This document shows positions 38,026 through 48,021 of a stretch of 64,000 nt of DNA, one piece after another (position 1 is the first letter of the stretch; each line of letters starts with the position of its first letter). The stretch is from Blastocatellia bacterium (GTDB lineage Bacteria > Acidobacteriota > Blastocatellia > UBA7656 > JADIYM01), in assembly GCA_016705245.1 (NCBI GenBank), contig JADIYM010000021.1, positions 45,396 to 109,395 on the forward strand, in the 5' to 3' direction. A program made the position numbers and the translations under genes. The notes below the pieces were generated by a model. That model made no database searches and had not been told where the DNA came from. It saw only the letters and a program-made list of their open reading frames with translations.

Positions 38026-39322
38026 GCGCGCTCCACACGACGGCGCCCTCGGGCAGGACGTCGAAGAAGTCCGGGAAAGACACGCCGGCGGCGCCGGCAT
38101 CCTCGATTGTCGTTTCGCCCTCGATCGCCACGCCAAGACAGCCGAGAGCCATCGCGATCCGATGATCGCCAAACGAACGGACTCGCGCGCCAAGCAGCAG
38201 CCGGCCGCCGTCGATCTCGAGCGTTTCGTCGGAAGATCTCACCGTTGCCCCGAGAAGCGAGAGCCCCTCTTCCATCGCCGCCACGCGGTCGCTCTCCTTG
38301 CGACGGAGCTCACCAACGCCCTCGAAGCGAATGCCTCCGGTCGTGCGGGTTGCAAGGGCCGCGAGAATCGGCACCTCGTCGATCATCTCGGCGACGATGT
38401 CTGCCCCGACGACGAAGGGACCGCCGCCCAGAGGACCCAGTCGCTCGGTGTAGCGGACGCGAACATCGCCGAACGGCTCTGCAGCGTCGACGAAGTCGGT
38501 GAGCTCGATGTCGGCGCCGAGCTCGGCGAGCACGTCGAACAGCCGCGTGCGGGTAGGGTTGAGGCCGATGCCCGTGATGGACACGTCGGAACCCTCGACG
38601 AGCAAGGCCAGCGCCATGAGAAATGCGGCGGACGAGACGTCGCCCGGTACTGTGACGTCGGCCGGCACGAGTGTTGCGGGACCTCGAACCCACGCGACGT
38701 CGTCCTCGCGGCCGCATTCGACGCCAAACGCGGAGAGGAGGCGCTCGGTGTGGTCGCGCGTCGGGACGCGTTCGCGCACGCGCGTGACGCCTTCGGCTGA
38801 TAGACCGGCGAGGAGGATGGCGGATTTGACCTGGGCGCTCGGCGGATCGGGCTGGTACGAGATCGCGTTGAGCCGCGCCTTGCCGCGCACGTGGATTGGC
38901 GCGTGACCACCCGTGGTTTCGACGACTGCGCCCATCGACGTGAGCGGATTCGCGACGCGTCGCATCGGCCTGCCGCTGAGGCTCTCGTCGCCGGCGATCG
39001 AGACGTCGAGATCGCAGCCCGCGAGCAGTCCGGCGAGCAGCCGCATCGTCGTGCCCGAGTTGCCCGCGTCGAGCGGCCCGGCCGGGGCAACGAGCGAGTC
39101 GCGGCCACCGCTTGCGATGGTGACGGTAGTTTCGTCGCGCTCGACGGCGGCCCCGAGGGCCGCGATGCAGCCGAGTGTCGAGAGGCAGTCCCCGTTGAGC
39201 GCATAGCCCTCGATGCGCGTCACGCCGGATGCGAAAGCGGCAAGCATGGCGGCGCGGTGCGAGATCGATTTGTCGCCCGGAACGCGGAACGTACCGACGA
39301 GTCTCGACGCTCGTCGCAGCAC
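38006..39322 (-). CDS. aroA: 3-phosphoshikimate 1-carboxyvinyltransferase (EPSP synthase)
   Basis: This 438-residue enzyme has the family signatures VPGDKSISHRAAMLAAFASG, DAGNSGTTMRLLAGLLAG, LRRKESDRVAAMEEGL and SFGDHRIAMALG. It joins PEP to shikimate-3-phosphate in aromatic amino-acid synthesis. It is the first gene of a minus-strand operon (aroA-aroK-AI-2E transporter). It is divergent from the anti-sigma kinase gene, and the gap holds a consensus promoter on the other strand. Confidence 0.95.
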   Translation of the reverse strand: MLRRASRLVGTFRVPGDKSISHRAAMLAAFASGVTRIEGYALNGDCLSTLGCIAALGAAVERDETTVTIASGGRDSLVAPAGPLDAGNSGTTMRLLAGLLAGCDLDVSIAGDESLSGRPMRRVANPLTSMGAVVETTGGHAPIHVRGKARLNAISYQPDPPSAQVKSAILLAGLSAEGVTRVRERVPTRDHTERLLSAFGVECGREDDVAWVRGPATLVPADVTVPGDVSSAAFLMALALLVEGSDVSITGIGLNPTRTRLFDVLAELGADIELTDFVDAAEPFGDVRVRYTERLGPLGGGPFVVGADIVAEMIDEVPILAALATRTTGGIRFEGVGELRRKESDRVAAMEEGLSLLGATVRSSDETLEIDGGRLLLGARVRSFGDHRIAMALGCLGVAIEGETTIEDAGAAGVSFPDFFDVLPEGAVVWSAHAGSER

Positions 39323-39341
39323 GACGTCCCGGGGGCACTGC

Positions 39342-39371
39342 TTGACATGGCTTTCACCGGTATGCTACGAA
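39342..39371 (+). promoter_or_regulatory. consensus promoter of the anti-sigma kinase/STAS pair
   Basis: TTGACA (39342-39347), 18 bases, TACGAA (39366-39371). The -35 is a perfect consensus. It lies about 100 bases before the start at 39473. Confidence 0.6.
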
Positions 39372-39472
39372 ACCTGCGCTTTCACAGCAGAGTTCGGTCG
39401 GTTTGTTCGTGATCTCGGTGGCGTGCCGAGACTATACCACAGGGAATTTCCCGCTCCTTCGGCCTCATCCAG

Positions 39473-39940
39473 ATGACGGATACGATCGAACTGACCATCG
39501 GAAGCAAGTTCGATTTCATTGAGATCGTCGGCTCGGTCACGAAGGGTGTCACTGAGCTCAGTGGATTCGACGAAGAGACCACGAACTGGATCGAGCTCGC
39601 GATTCGCGAATCGGTAATCAACGCAATCAAGCACGGCAACAAGGAGTCCGCCGAAAAGACGGTGGACGTCACCTACACCCTCGATCAGGTCGCATTGACA
39701 ATACTCGTTCGAGACCGCGGCCGGGGCTTTGACCCGACCTGCGTTCCCGATCCGCTCGATCCCGAAAACCTCCTGAACCCGAACGGGCGGGGAATCTTCT
39801 ACATGAAGAGTTTCATGGATGAGGTAGAGTTTTCGAAGCACCCCGATGGCGGTACCATCGTGCGGATGACGAAACGACGGACAGAACCAGACGGTAACGG
39901 CAAAGGAGAAACAGGAAGCGATGGCCCATCTATCGATTGA
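39473..39940 (+). CDS. anti-sigma factor-type serine kinase (RsbW/SpoIIAB-like HATPase)
   Basis: This 155-residue GHKL ATPase has N box ELAIRESVINAIKHGNK, G1 VRDRGRGFDP and G2 NPNGRGIFYMKSFMDEVEF. Such proteins bind a sigma factor or other client and phosphorylate a STAS antagonist on Ser/Thr. Its last codons overlap the STAS gene by 20 bases, giving a kinase-antagonist pair. No sigma factor or PP2C phosphatase gene lies nearby, so clients are encoded elsewhere. Confidence 0.9.
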   Translation: MTDTIELTIGSKFDFIEIVGSVTKGVTELSGFDEETTNWIELAIRESVINAIKHGNKESAEKTVDVTYTLDQVALTILVRDRGRGFDPTCVPDPLDPENLLNPNGRGIFYMKSFMDEVEFSKHPDGGTIVRMTKRRTEPDGNGKGETGSDGPSID

Positions 39941-40271
39941 CGAGCGCACCGCGGGAAACGTAACCATTCTCGAACTCGGCGGAAAGATCACGATCGGGGA
40001 CGGAAGCGTGCAGCTTCGCGAAGCCGTTCGGAAGCTTCTGGAGCAGGGCCACAAGAACCTGCTCATCGATCTCGGCAAGGTCGATTACGTGGACAGCTCC
40101 GGAATAGGCGAGCTCGTGAGCTGCTACACCACCACGAAGAATCAGGGCGGTCAGCTCAAGCTGCTGAACCTCACGAAGAAGATCCAGGACCTGCTGAGCA
40201 TCACGAAGCTGCTGACGGTCTTCGAGACGTTCGAGAGCGAAGCGGACGCACTGGCAAGCTTCGGCGGGTAA
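39921..40271 (+). CDS. STAS-domain anti-sigma factor antagonist
   Basis: This 116-residue STAS protein has ILELGGKITIGDGSVQLREA and the phospho-acceptor Ser region VDYVDSSGIGELVSCYTT. Unphosphorylated, it should bind the upstream kinase and free its client. It overlaps the kinase gene; AGGAAGCG precedes the ATG. A family C hairpin follows its stop. Confidence 0.92.
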   Translation: MAHLSIDERTAGNVTILELGGKITIGDGSVQLREAVRKLLEQGHKNLLIDLGKVDYVDSSGIGELVSCYTTTKNQGGQLKLLNLTKKIQDLLSITKLLTVFETFESEADALASFGG

Positions 40272-40275
40272 CTCG

Positions 40276-40368
40276 GGAAGAGCTTCGCACGCGGAAACAC
40301 AAAGACACGGAGTCTCGGAGCGCGTCTCTGAGCCTCCGTGTCTTTGTGTCTCTGTGTGCGAAGCTCTT
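40276..40368. repeat. CACGGAG-type hairpin repeat (family C), copy 3
   Basis: GAGCTTCGCACGCGGAAACA... ACACGGAGTCTC (40279-40318) is complementary to GAGCCTCCGTGTCTTTGTGT...GCGAAGCTCT (40330-40369). It lies directly after the STAS gene. Confidence 0.88.
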
Positions 40369-40432
40369 ATCTCCCATCCGCAACGCGTCACCCTCCAATC
40401 CTCCCTTTCTCCCCGTGGTAAACTGCGCCGTT

Positions 40433-42119
40433 ATGCTCAAGCGCTCCTTCGTCGCCTTCATCACGTCGGTCATTCTCGCCGCTCCGGTGGTCGCACTGGG
40501 GCAGACCGACGATCGATTCGACCGCACACTCGTCGCGGTCACCGATCCGCGCCAGGTCACGATCTCGGCGGCCCTCATTCTTGCCGGATACGCCGGCGAG
40601 CCCGACGATCCGGCGGCCGTGCCGCTCCGCGAGGAGATCCGCAAGGGGCTCGCCACCGTCGACCCCGACCTGAAACGACGACTCTCCGAGTTCTACACGG
40701 CCAATCGGCGACCGACGCTTGACGAAGCCACCGACGCAATCCGATATCGGTCGCTCGGCGTGCTTGCCAACATGCCGCCGTCATTCTCGATTGCCGTCCC
40801 GCAGGACAGGATTCCGATCGATCTCCGCGACATCCTCGGTTTCGCGTCGCTCGCGGGGCGAGCTGTATCGCACGCCCGCCTTCCGCGCGCTCCTGCCGCG
40901 ACTGATCGAGATCTCGGATCTCGCGACGCGACAGGCCGGCTCCGTGGTCAAGCCGACCGTCGTTGCCGTGCTCGATTACCTGCGTACCCAGCCAATTCCT
41001 GTAATCAACGTCACGGCGCTCCGCAACCCGGAAGGCAAGGTGACCCGCCCGGCGATGACACGGATCCGGAAGCTCAAGGTCTACATCGATCCCCTGCTCT
41101 CGAGCCGCCGCATTGCGGTGCGCGGCGACCTGATTGATGCGGGCGACGAGCCGGACCATCAGCTGCAGGGAGACCGTTACGCGGTTTTCGCCGGACCGGC
41201 GATCGCGTTCGAGGACACGGCGCTGCGCCTGGGCGTGCTCAAGTTCACGCTCGATCCGATCGTCCAGCGCAACCGCGAAGAGATCGAGAGCAACCGCGCG
41301 AAGATCGACGAGATCCTCGCCGACAATCCTCCGGCCTTCGAGCGATACGCCCGCGCGCCGATCTCGCTCGTGTCGGATTCCCTCGTATCGGCCATCAATG
41401 CGCGGTTCCTCGAGAAGGAGGGCCGGTCGCGCAACGCGGCTGTGGCTTCCGTTGCCGACGCGCACATGCGCGGCGAGTTGCTGACCATGCACTTCTACTC
41501 TCGGTTGCAGCGTTACGAAGAGGTGGGCCTGGACATTGGCGTGTTTTTTGCCGACCTGCTGCGGTCGCTGTCGCCGACGGCCGAAATTGGCCGAGAGAAG
41601 GAGTTCATTGCGGCCCGCACGGCATACGAGGCCGAGCGCAAGGTCAACGCCGCCAACGCAACCGAGTTTGCGGGTGAGATCCTGACCGCCGACCGGCTCA
41701 TCAAGGAAAAGAAGTTCACCGACGCGCGTCCGATCCTGGAGCGCGTGTTGAGGACTTCGGCGAACAACGCCCGTGCGATCTTCGGACTGGCGCAGATCAT
41801 CGAGAACACACCGGACCCGATCGAGCGGGATGCCGCGGCATCCGACGACGAACGCATCATGGCGCAGGAGGAGCGGCTGGAGGCGGCTGTGAACCTGTAT
41901 CGCATGGCCGCGCTGCATTCGAATTCGCGCGAACTTTGGCTTGCATCGTGGAGCCACGTTTACGCCGGACGGATTCTCGACTTCCTCGAGTTGCGCGAAG
42001 ACGCAGTGGCGGAATACCAGGCGGCGGTGAAGGTTGGCGATGTGCCAGAGGGAGCCTTCCGAGAGGCGCAGGCGGGGGTAGCAGCGCCGTATGTGCCGCC
42101 GGGAACCGTGAAGCCGTAG
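40433..42119 (+). CDS. exported TPR-like protein of unknown function (frame interrupted)
   Basis: About 561 residues. A signal peptide (SFVAFITSVILAAPVVALGQ) is followed by a HEAT- or helical-repeat-like N-terminal part (TISAALILAGYAGEPDD, LREEIRKGLATVDPDLKRRL), a central conserved-looking region (PPAFERYARAPISLVSDSLV), and TPR-type repeats near the C-terminus (FTDARPILERVLRTSANNAR, WSHVYAGRILDFLELREDAV). The frame breaks at GGGG 40855-40858; GGG gives GFASLAGELYRTPAF. It probably lies in the periplasm, possibly with a peptidase-associated role, but nothing catalytic is seen. Confidence 0.7.
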
Positions 42120-42134
42120 CGCACATTGCGCGAA

Positions 42135-42231
42135 GCGCTTTGGAGTGCGGCGTGAATCGCCGCTTTGGATTCCCCTACGACTTCGATGACGGCCAGACCA
42201 AAGCGGCGATTCACGCCGCACTCCAAAGCGC
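42135..42231. repeat. perfect 34-bp inverted repeat (GCGCTTTGGAGTGCGGCG type)
   Basis: Arms 42135-42168 and 42198-42231 are exact complements; each holds TTTGGAGTGCGGCGTGAATC or its complement, with a 29-base loop. The gap 42120-42485 has no gene. The rest of it is the leader of the PPC-domain protein. Confidence 0.9.
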
Positions 42232-42485
42232 TACGCGCCGCCCTACCTGCAACCATGATGTTGCAAGGACGTTCCAGCCACGTTACTATCCTCGGACCGC
42301 TTCGTTCCGAGCCTTTCTTCGTAGTCGTGCATTCCAGCAGTCTGACGAGCAGGGGTCAGGATTTCATCCAACGGGATCTTTTTATGGGGCCTGCGAGCTT
42401 CGCGGCTTAATTGGACTGGTCTAGAGCTCGGTGCGAGCGGAACCGTAGAACCACCACTCACATTTTTCTCGGGAGGGAAGTTTTC

Positions 42486-44257
42486 ATGGCGAGAAGTCTA
42501 AGATTTGGTCGGGTCGGTGCCGCTTTTGCGGTTTTCGCGCTCGTCCTGACGTCGCTCGTGGCGCCGGCTGCTCCGGTGATAGCCAAGACGCCGAAGGTCG
42601 CTCCGGCTGACGTGGGCCTGCAACTGGAGCGCTCGGACGTTATGCGGAGCATTCCATCCGTCAACGTGACGGCAGCTTCCAAGACAGCCGATCAACGTGG
42701 TCCGGCCCCATCCATCGAACTGAACGTGGATGGATATACAGACTCCAACCTGTCGGCGTTTACGTTCACGTCCGGCGGAGAGCCTGCAAAGTGTGCCTTT
42801 GGAAACCGCTTCACGGTGACCAACGAGCAGGCGCCGTTCAGTCTCACCAGCATTGCTGCTGCCTTTCTGACGAGCCAGGATGGCACGGGTTTCGAGGTCG
42901 GCGAAATGATCTCGATCGCGATCTTCACGGATGCCGGGAGCTCGGGAACATCGGCAATGCGCAGTTGGTGTTCAACGGAACGGCGACCCTGGACCAGGCC
43001 AATGTGTTCCTGGGACTCAATCTTCCTGAGCCCATCGTGCTGAAGCAGGGCGATGTCTACATCGTCGTCAACGACGAGTCGACCGACGCCGACCAGACGC
43101 CGATCCCGGTGTATCTCGCCAGCAACGGTGGCTCGTCTGACACGCGCGCCGTTGTGGCGGTGAACGCGAACACCCCAGTTGATGAAACGAGCCTCGCAGA
43201 GTATTCGATGCCTTTTACCGGGGACAATCAGGGTAACTGCGTGGTCCGCGGATTTGGCGACCCTGCAGCGCCGGGTGATCTCGTCACGGGCGGCGGCCAG
43301 CCGGTCAATACCGAGCTCGATCCGCCGCAGAATCTGTCGGCGCTCGGTTCGAGTCCAGTGACCCTCACCTTCGAGGCGGCGCCACTTCCGGCCGTCGCTG
43401 AAGTCGAGCCTAACAACAGCGCGACAGGCGCACAGGCAGTTCCCTTCAACCAGGTGATCAATGCCACGGTGAAGACGTCGGACATGGGAACGGACGTGGG
43501 CGGTGGAGTCTTTGAGGACTGGTTTGCGTTCACACTGAGCGCGCCAAGCCCGGTGACGGTCGATGTCGTCGACGACGGCGGAGTGGACATTGATATCTTC
43601 CTGTACGCACAGAACGATACCGGTACGGCAATCGCACAGTCTGCGGGAGATTGCGGAGCGCACGAGCTGATCGATGGTGTTCAGCTTGCTGCCGGTACGT
43701 ATGTCGTGGCGATCGATGCCTTTGCGAATCCGAACTGCGAGGCCACGTCGAACACGCCCTACTCGATTCTGATCGTTGGTCCTGGCGGCGTACGTCTGAC
43801 TGGCTTTAATGTCTTCTGTGGCGGGAGTGAGAACTTCGAAGCCAATGCAGCAAGCTACATTGGAACGGTCGGCCCGTCGGCAAGCGGATTGATCGTTCAA
43901 GAGAGCGCAGTCGGCGCATACTACAAGGTCTCGGCGGTCTATGGCGACGAGCAGTCGGCCGCCACGACCGGCGTCACGGGTACGCCGTGTGAAGGTGGTC
44001 CCACGTTTGCGTCAGTGAAGGTCAAGCGCAATGGTGCTGGCAAGATCACCCTCTCGGGTGGTGTCGGTAACCTGGCCGGAATCCAGCTCTCTATCAACGG
44101 CGTCGGCTTCACCAAGGCTCCGAAGGTAAAGCAGGGAACGAAGGTCAATCAGAAGGGTCCGCTGGCTAATGGCCAGACTGTCGGACAGGCCTGTCCAGCT
44201 GGCTGCACCATCACGATCATTACCACCGCAGGCTGCTCTACGGTAATCGCACCGTAG
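42486..44257 (+). CDS. exported PPC-domain surface protein (frame interrupted)
   Basis: About 591 residues. A signal peptide (GAAFAVFALVLTSLVAPAAP) precedes the body. The ATG follows GGGAGGGAAG. The middle carries a bacterial pre-peptidase C-terminal (PPC) domain (EVEPNNSATGAQAVPFNQVI, DWFAFTLSAPSPVTVDVVDD, GVDIDIFLY), and the C-terminal part is Gly/Thr/Val-rich with Cys pairs (CPAGCTITIITTAGCS). The frame breaks at GGG 42936-42938; GGGG gives TDAGELGNIGNAQLVFNG. It is probably a cell-surface or secreted adhesion-type protein. A strong terminator follows. Confidence 0.75.
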
Positions 44258-44296
44258 AGGAACCTTTAGCGAACCGGGCCTTCGGGTCCGCAGGAA

Positions 44297-44331
44297 CGCC
44301 CGCTCCGGATTCAACCGGGGCGGGCGTTTTT
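44297..44331 (+). terminator. intrinsic terminator after the PPC-domain gene
   Basis: Stem CGCCCGCTCCGG (44297-44308) with CCGGGGCGGGCG (44315-44326), one G-T pair, 6-base loop, then TTTTT. Classical rho-independent shape. Confidence 0.9.
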
Positions 44332-44368
44332 GCATCTCGGACGGGCTGAGCCGGCGCGACGGAAGCTT

Positions 44369-44652
44369 CGGAAGCCGATTGACCCAGAACCCCGAGCGCA
44401 GCGAGGGGCCGACCGCGGGTTCAACCGCCGTCGGTTGTCAGCTCGTCGATTGGCTATTACAAGGTCGCGACGACTGTGTTTGATCCGGTGTGGTCGCGTA
44501 CGTTGCCCTCACGTATTCAGGTACTTGCCCTTCACGTCCGTCGCGTTCGCAGTCGGCCCCTCGCTTCGCTCGGGGTTCTGGGTCAATCGCGGTTTGGTTT
44601 GACGGGACGTTAGCATCGGAAGCCGATTGACCCAGAACCCCGAGCGCAGCGC
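44369..44652. repeat. REP-like repeats, GACCCAGAACCCCGAGCGC family
   Basis: Direct copies at 44369-44413 and 44617-44652 share CGGAAGCCGATTGACCCAGA and CCCCGAGCGCAGCG; an inverted copy lies at 44551-44590. The family resembles the 22-170 repeat. The stretch 44340-45330 has no convincing gene. Confidence 0.8.
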
Positions 44653-44775
44653 TGACCATTACCCATAATCAAATCGGCTGGACACGGGCATCTGTGTCGC
44701 GTTCATGAAGACTTGCCACATTGCGGTGCGCCCGATCCGCCTGCATCCGCAACCACCGACGTGAGCGCTCACCAC

Positions 44776-44880
44776 GGCCGGCCGCTCACTGCGTTCGCGG
44801 TTCCAGGTCGGCCTGCGGCCTACGGGGACCGCTCTCCCGACCGCACGTCCCAGAACCGCGAACGCAGTGAGCGGCCGGCC
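44776..44880. repeat. 28-bp perfect inverted repeat
   Basis: GGCCGGCCGCTCACTGCGTT (44776 on) and its complement AACGCAGTGAGCGGCCGGCC (to 44880) form exact 28-base arms with a 49-base loop. Sequence differs from the other families but shares the GCGAACGCAGTGAGC style of the REP-like elements nearby. Confidence 0.85.
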
Positions 44881-45334
44881 TCATCTCCCGCCCAGTGGTT
44901 GTACCGCTCGCCCGATCCTTTTGCGTCCGCCACCACCAGCTCGAGCGCTCGGTCGGCCCCTCGCTGCACTTCTGACCGTGTCCAGCACAAACTGTGGGAC
45001 ACGCTCAGCGCTGTGCTCGGGGTTCGGTCCAGCGGAGCTCGTCCTGAGGATCGAGTTGCGCGTTCCTGACGACCCTGACCGCACACAGATGGACCGAAGC
45101 CGGAGCGACAGGCCGGCACTCAGCCCCGACCAGTTGCGTCGTCTCATCCGTCCCAAGTGCTGACTCTCAGCCCCGGAACCCCTCTGACAAGCGCCACTCA
45201 GCCCCCTCCGATTTCCAGTCGATCGGTACGAAACTTGCAATTCCTTATATATAGAGGACCAGTGTCTAGCCGAGTCTCGAATTGAGAAACAGTCTTCGAG
45301 ATCTTTGTGCCTCTGTGCGACCGCGGACCGGTCG

Positions 45335-45454
45335 ATTCCGCGACCGCGGAGCGGTCGATGAAATAGCCGTGGGTCGCGCGAGGGCGAGTGCAACGAGCCT
45401 ATGCGCGACCCGCGGAACCGCCAACCGCGACGCATCGACCGCGGAGCGGTCGCA
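45335..45454. repeat. REP-like element, left copy flanking the RAYT remnant
   Basis: This 120-base element contains two CGACCGCGGAGCGGTCG-type palindromes, one at each end. It is about 90% identical, in inverted orientation, to 45630-45749. A partial third copy is at 7793-7870. Confidence 0.85.
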
Positions 45455-45515
45455 CTCAAGGACGGATACGGAGGGTTCTCCGTGGGGCGATCGGAAACTG
45501 CCCGCCGTGCGCCTT

Positions 45516-45626
45516 TACACCGCGGCACAGAAGGTGAACCACCGGCGCTTGTCTTACGAGGAGGACCTTGTCGCGCTACTCGACGAACACGGCGTCGCCT
45601 ACGACGAACGTTCTCTTTGGGACTGA
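45516..45626 (+). pseudogene. C-terminal remnant of a REP-associated tyrosine transposase (RAYT)
   Basis: The last 30-36 codons read like the C-terminus of IS200-like/RAYT (Y1) transposases: AAQKVNHRRLSYEEDLVALL followed by DEHGVAYDERSLWD and a stop. RAYTs commonly end in a similar YDERYLWD-type motif. The catalytic His-u-His and Tyr parts are absent, so only a fragment is left. It sits exactly between two inverted 120-base REP-like elements; the right copy starts four bases after the stop codon. Family assignment is from memory of the RAYT C-terminus and is the main uncertainty. Confidence 0.65.
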
Positions 45627-45629
45627 CGA

Positions 45630-45749
45630 TGCGACCGCTCCGCGGTCGGTGCGTTGTGGCCGGCGGTTCCGCGGGTCACGCGAGGGCTCGTTGCACTCGC
45701 CCGCGCGCGACCCACGGCTATTTCATCGACCGCTCCGCGGTCGCGGAAT
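45630..45749. repeat. REP-like element, right copy flanking the RAYT remnant
   Basis: Inverted copy of 45335-45454. It begins GCGACCGCTCCGCGGTCGG and ends CATCGACCGCTCCGCGGTCG followed by CGGAAT. The remaining gap to 45853 contains ACAGAGAGCACCGAGGCACG, a half copy of the family C unit. Confidence 0.85.
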
Positions 45750-45853
45750 AGGCAAAACCGTTGGTGTACAGAGAGCACCGAGGCACGGAGATCGTCGAGA
45801 GACGACCTCGAAGTCACTGACCGCCCTCTGGACCTTCCGAACCCGCCTGCTCT

Positions 45854-47895
45854 CTACGGAACGATCTTCCGCAGCCGCTGGTGCCCCTGGTCCGAAACCA
45901 CGACCGATCCGATCGACGGATCGAACAGGATCCCCCTCGGATCCTTGAAATTCGCGTCCGGCCCGATGCCGTCCTTGAACTTCGACCTGCTGCCGCCGCC
46001 AGCCAGCGTCGTCGTATTCCCTTCCGGGCTCACCTTGCGAATCGTATTCGATGCGTTGTCGGTCACGTACACCGTTCCGTCCGAACCCACCGTAACGCCG
46101 ATCGGCCCGCGGAACTGCGCCACGAGCGGTCCGCCCGACGCCGTGCCCTCGAAGCCACTGCCGGCGATCGTCGAAACACTTCCCGTGACAATATCGAACA
46201 GCCGGATGCGGTTGTTGCCGAAGTCAGCGACCACTAGCCCCGACTCGTCAGGAGTCAGCGCGACGTCGAGCGGGAACGAATACCGCGCCGTCGACACGGC
46301 ACCATCCGTGAACCCGACGATCCCGATACCCGACGCCGTCGTAACGTCGAACGTCGCCGACGTCGTGTCGACAGCCCGAATGTACTGATTCGTCGCATCG
46401 GCGACGTACAGAATCCCGTTTGAGGCCAGCGCCATTCCATCCGGCCCGCGGAATCGCGCGACTGCGCCCACTCCGTTGCCGAAGCCCTGCAGGCCCCGTC
46501 GCGTCGACTTCGTCTCCGCCCGCTCGTCCTTGTCTTCGATCAGGTCGTTTTCTCCGGCGACCGTGTCGACCGTGACGCCCGAGCCCGAGATCCGAACGCG
46601 CCTGATCACCCGATTCCCGAAATCCGCGACGTAAATCGCACCGTCACCCGCAACCGCGATGCCCAGCGGATTGTTGAATCGCGGCACCGAGAAGTTCTCG
46701 TCCGTCGAGTCGCCCGAATCGACGTATCCGGGCTGTCCATCGCCGGCGATCGTCTCGGTGAAGCCCGTCGCCGGGTTGACCCGTCGAATCGCGTTGTTCT
46801 GCTGGTCGGCGACGTAGTAGAAACCGTCGGGGCCGATCGCCATGCGGCTCGGGCGACGGAACTTCGCCGTTTCGGAGTCGCCGTCCTCGAATCCGTCGAG
46901 GCTCTTGCCCGCAAGCGTCGAAACCACCGACGCTCGAACGACAGTCACCGCAAGCGGATTGGATACCGTCCCGTCATTGTTCTTCACCTGAATCTGATAG
47001 GTGACGTTTGCCGTGTCGGTCAGGTCCTTCGACAGCGTGAAGTCCACTCGCGCCTTGCCGACGAACGTCGTCTTCACTTCCGTGCCGTTGACGAGCACCT
47101 TGCTCTTCTCGGCGAAGTTTGCTCCGTTGACCGAAATCACCGTCGCACGGTCGGTCCCGGCCTGCACTTCATTCGGCGTCACCGTGTACGCGAACGGATT
47201 GTCGTTGGCAGGCGTGACCCGGAGAATCGTGGCGTTCGAAAGTCCCGTTGACTGAACGACATACACGACGGCTTCCCTTACGGTCGTGATGAGGTAAAAA
47301 TGTTCGAAAGTCCGCCGCCGTCGGCCTTGACCTGAAATGGCAGAATGCCGGGAACCGAAATGAAGCTGTTCGGAAGGATGACCGAAAGGACGCCCTTCTC
47401 CCGCAGTGTCGTATCCAGAGAAGAGCCGTAGACGAGCACCTTCGACTTGTCGTTGAATCCGACGCCGGCCAGTCGGAATTCTGCGGCAAAACCTGCCGTT
47501 ACCAGTCCGAGTGCATCGGGATTGATTCGATCGATCGTCACGCCAGGCAGCTTGGTGCCGACGGTGAGCGTTCGGGCGGCCGTCATCACCCCATCACCCC
47601 GTCTGACGACCACGGTGTGCGTGCCGACGGCCGCCGTCACCGTCATCGGTATCAGAATCTGAAGTCGCTTCTTCGAAACGAACTGCGTCTGCTGCACGAC
47701 GCCGTCGAGCAGCACCACCGAATCTTCGTCAAAGGCCGTGCCGATCAATCGCAGCGTGAAGTCCGGATCGCCGACCGAGACAACCTCGGGGCCGATCTTC
47801 GTCAGAGTCGGATCTGCTGCCCGGGCCACCGGTACCGCGGGAACCAGGATGGCCAGCAAAGAGATGAATGCGAGAATGTGCTTGAATCGGATCAT
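45854..47895 (-). CDS. exported TIG/IPT plus NHL-repeat protein (frame interrupted)
   Basis: About 680 residues. A signal peptide (ILAFISLLAILVPAVPVARA) is followed by IPT/TIG-type Ig domains (ITKIGPEVVSV-like start, VLLDGVVQQTQFVSKKRLQI, VTPNEVQAGTDRATVISVNG) and about six NHL repeats (FRRPSRMAIGPDGFYYVADQ, FNNPLGIAVAGDGAIYVADF, FRGPDGMALASNGILYVADA, FRGPIGVTVGSDGTVYVTDN). The product should fold as a six-bladed propeller carried on Ig modules outside the cell. The frame breaks at AAAAA 47296-47300 (+ strand); one more base gives SNIFYLITTVREAVVYVVQ. It lies downstream of, and co-directional with, the FHA-trypsin gene. Confidence 0.82.
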
Positions 47896-48021
47896 ATGAA
47901 TGGCGTCTGTCCTTGATGAGTCGGGCCGGGGTCGCGCAACGGTTGCGAAACCGGCTTGTGTTTCAAACGTAGGAGTATAGCCGTTTCTGACAGATAGGGA
48001 CAACAAGGGAGAGAAACCTGA

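Noticed and set aside
44713..45163. Overlapping short open frames on both strands in the repeat island
   Set aside because: They translate palindromic repeats and Arg/Ser/Pro-rich sequence; no ribosome binding sites or family motifs.
45282..45626. A complete 114-codon gene at this site
   Set aside because: Only the last third resembles a protein family (RAYT C-terminus); the first part translates the REP-like repeat and a spacer, so a remnant is the better call.
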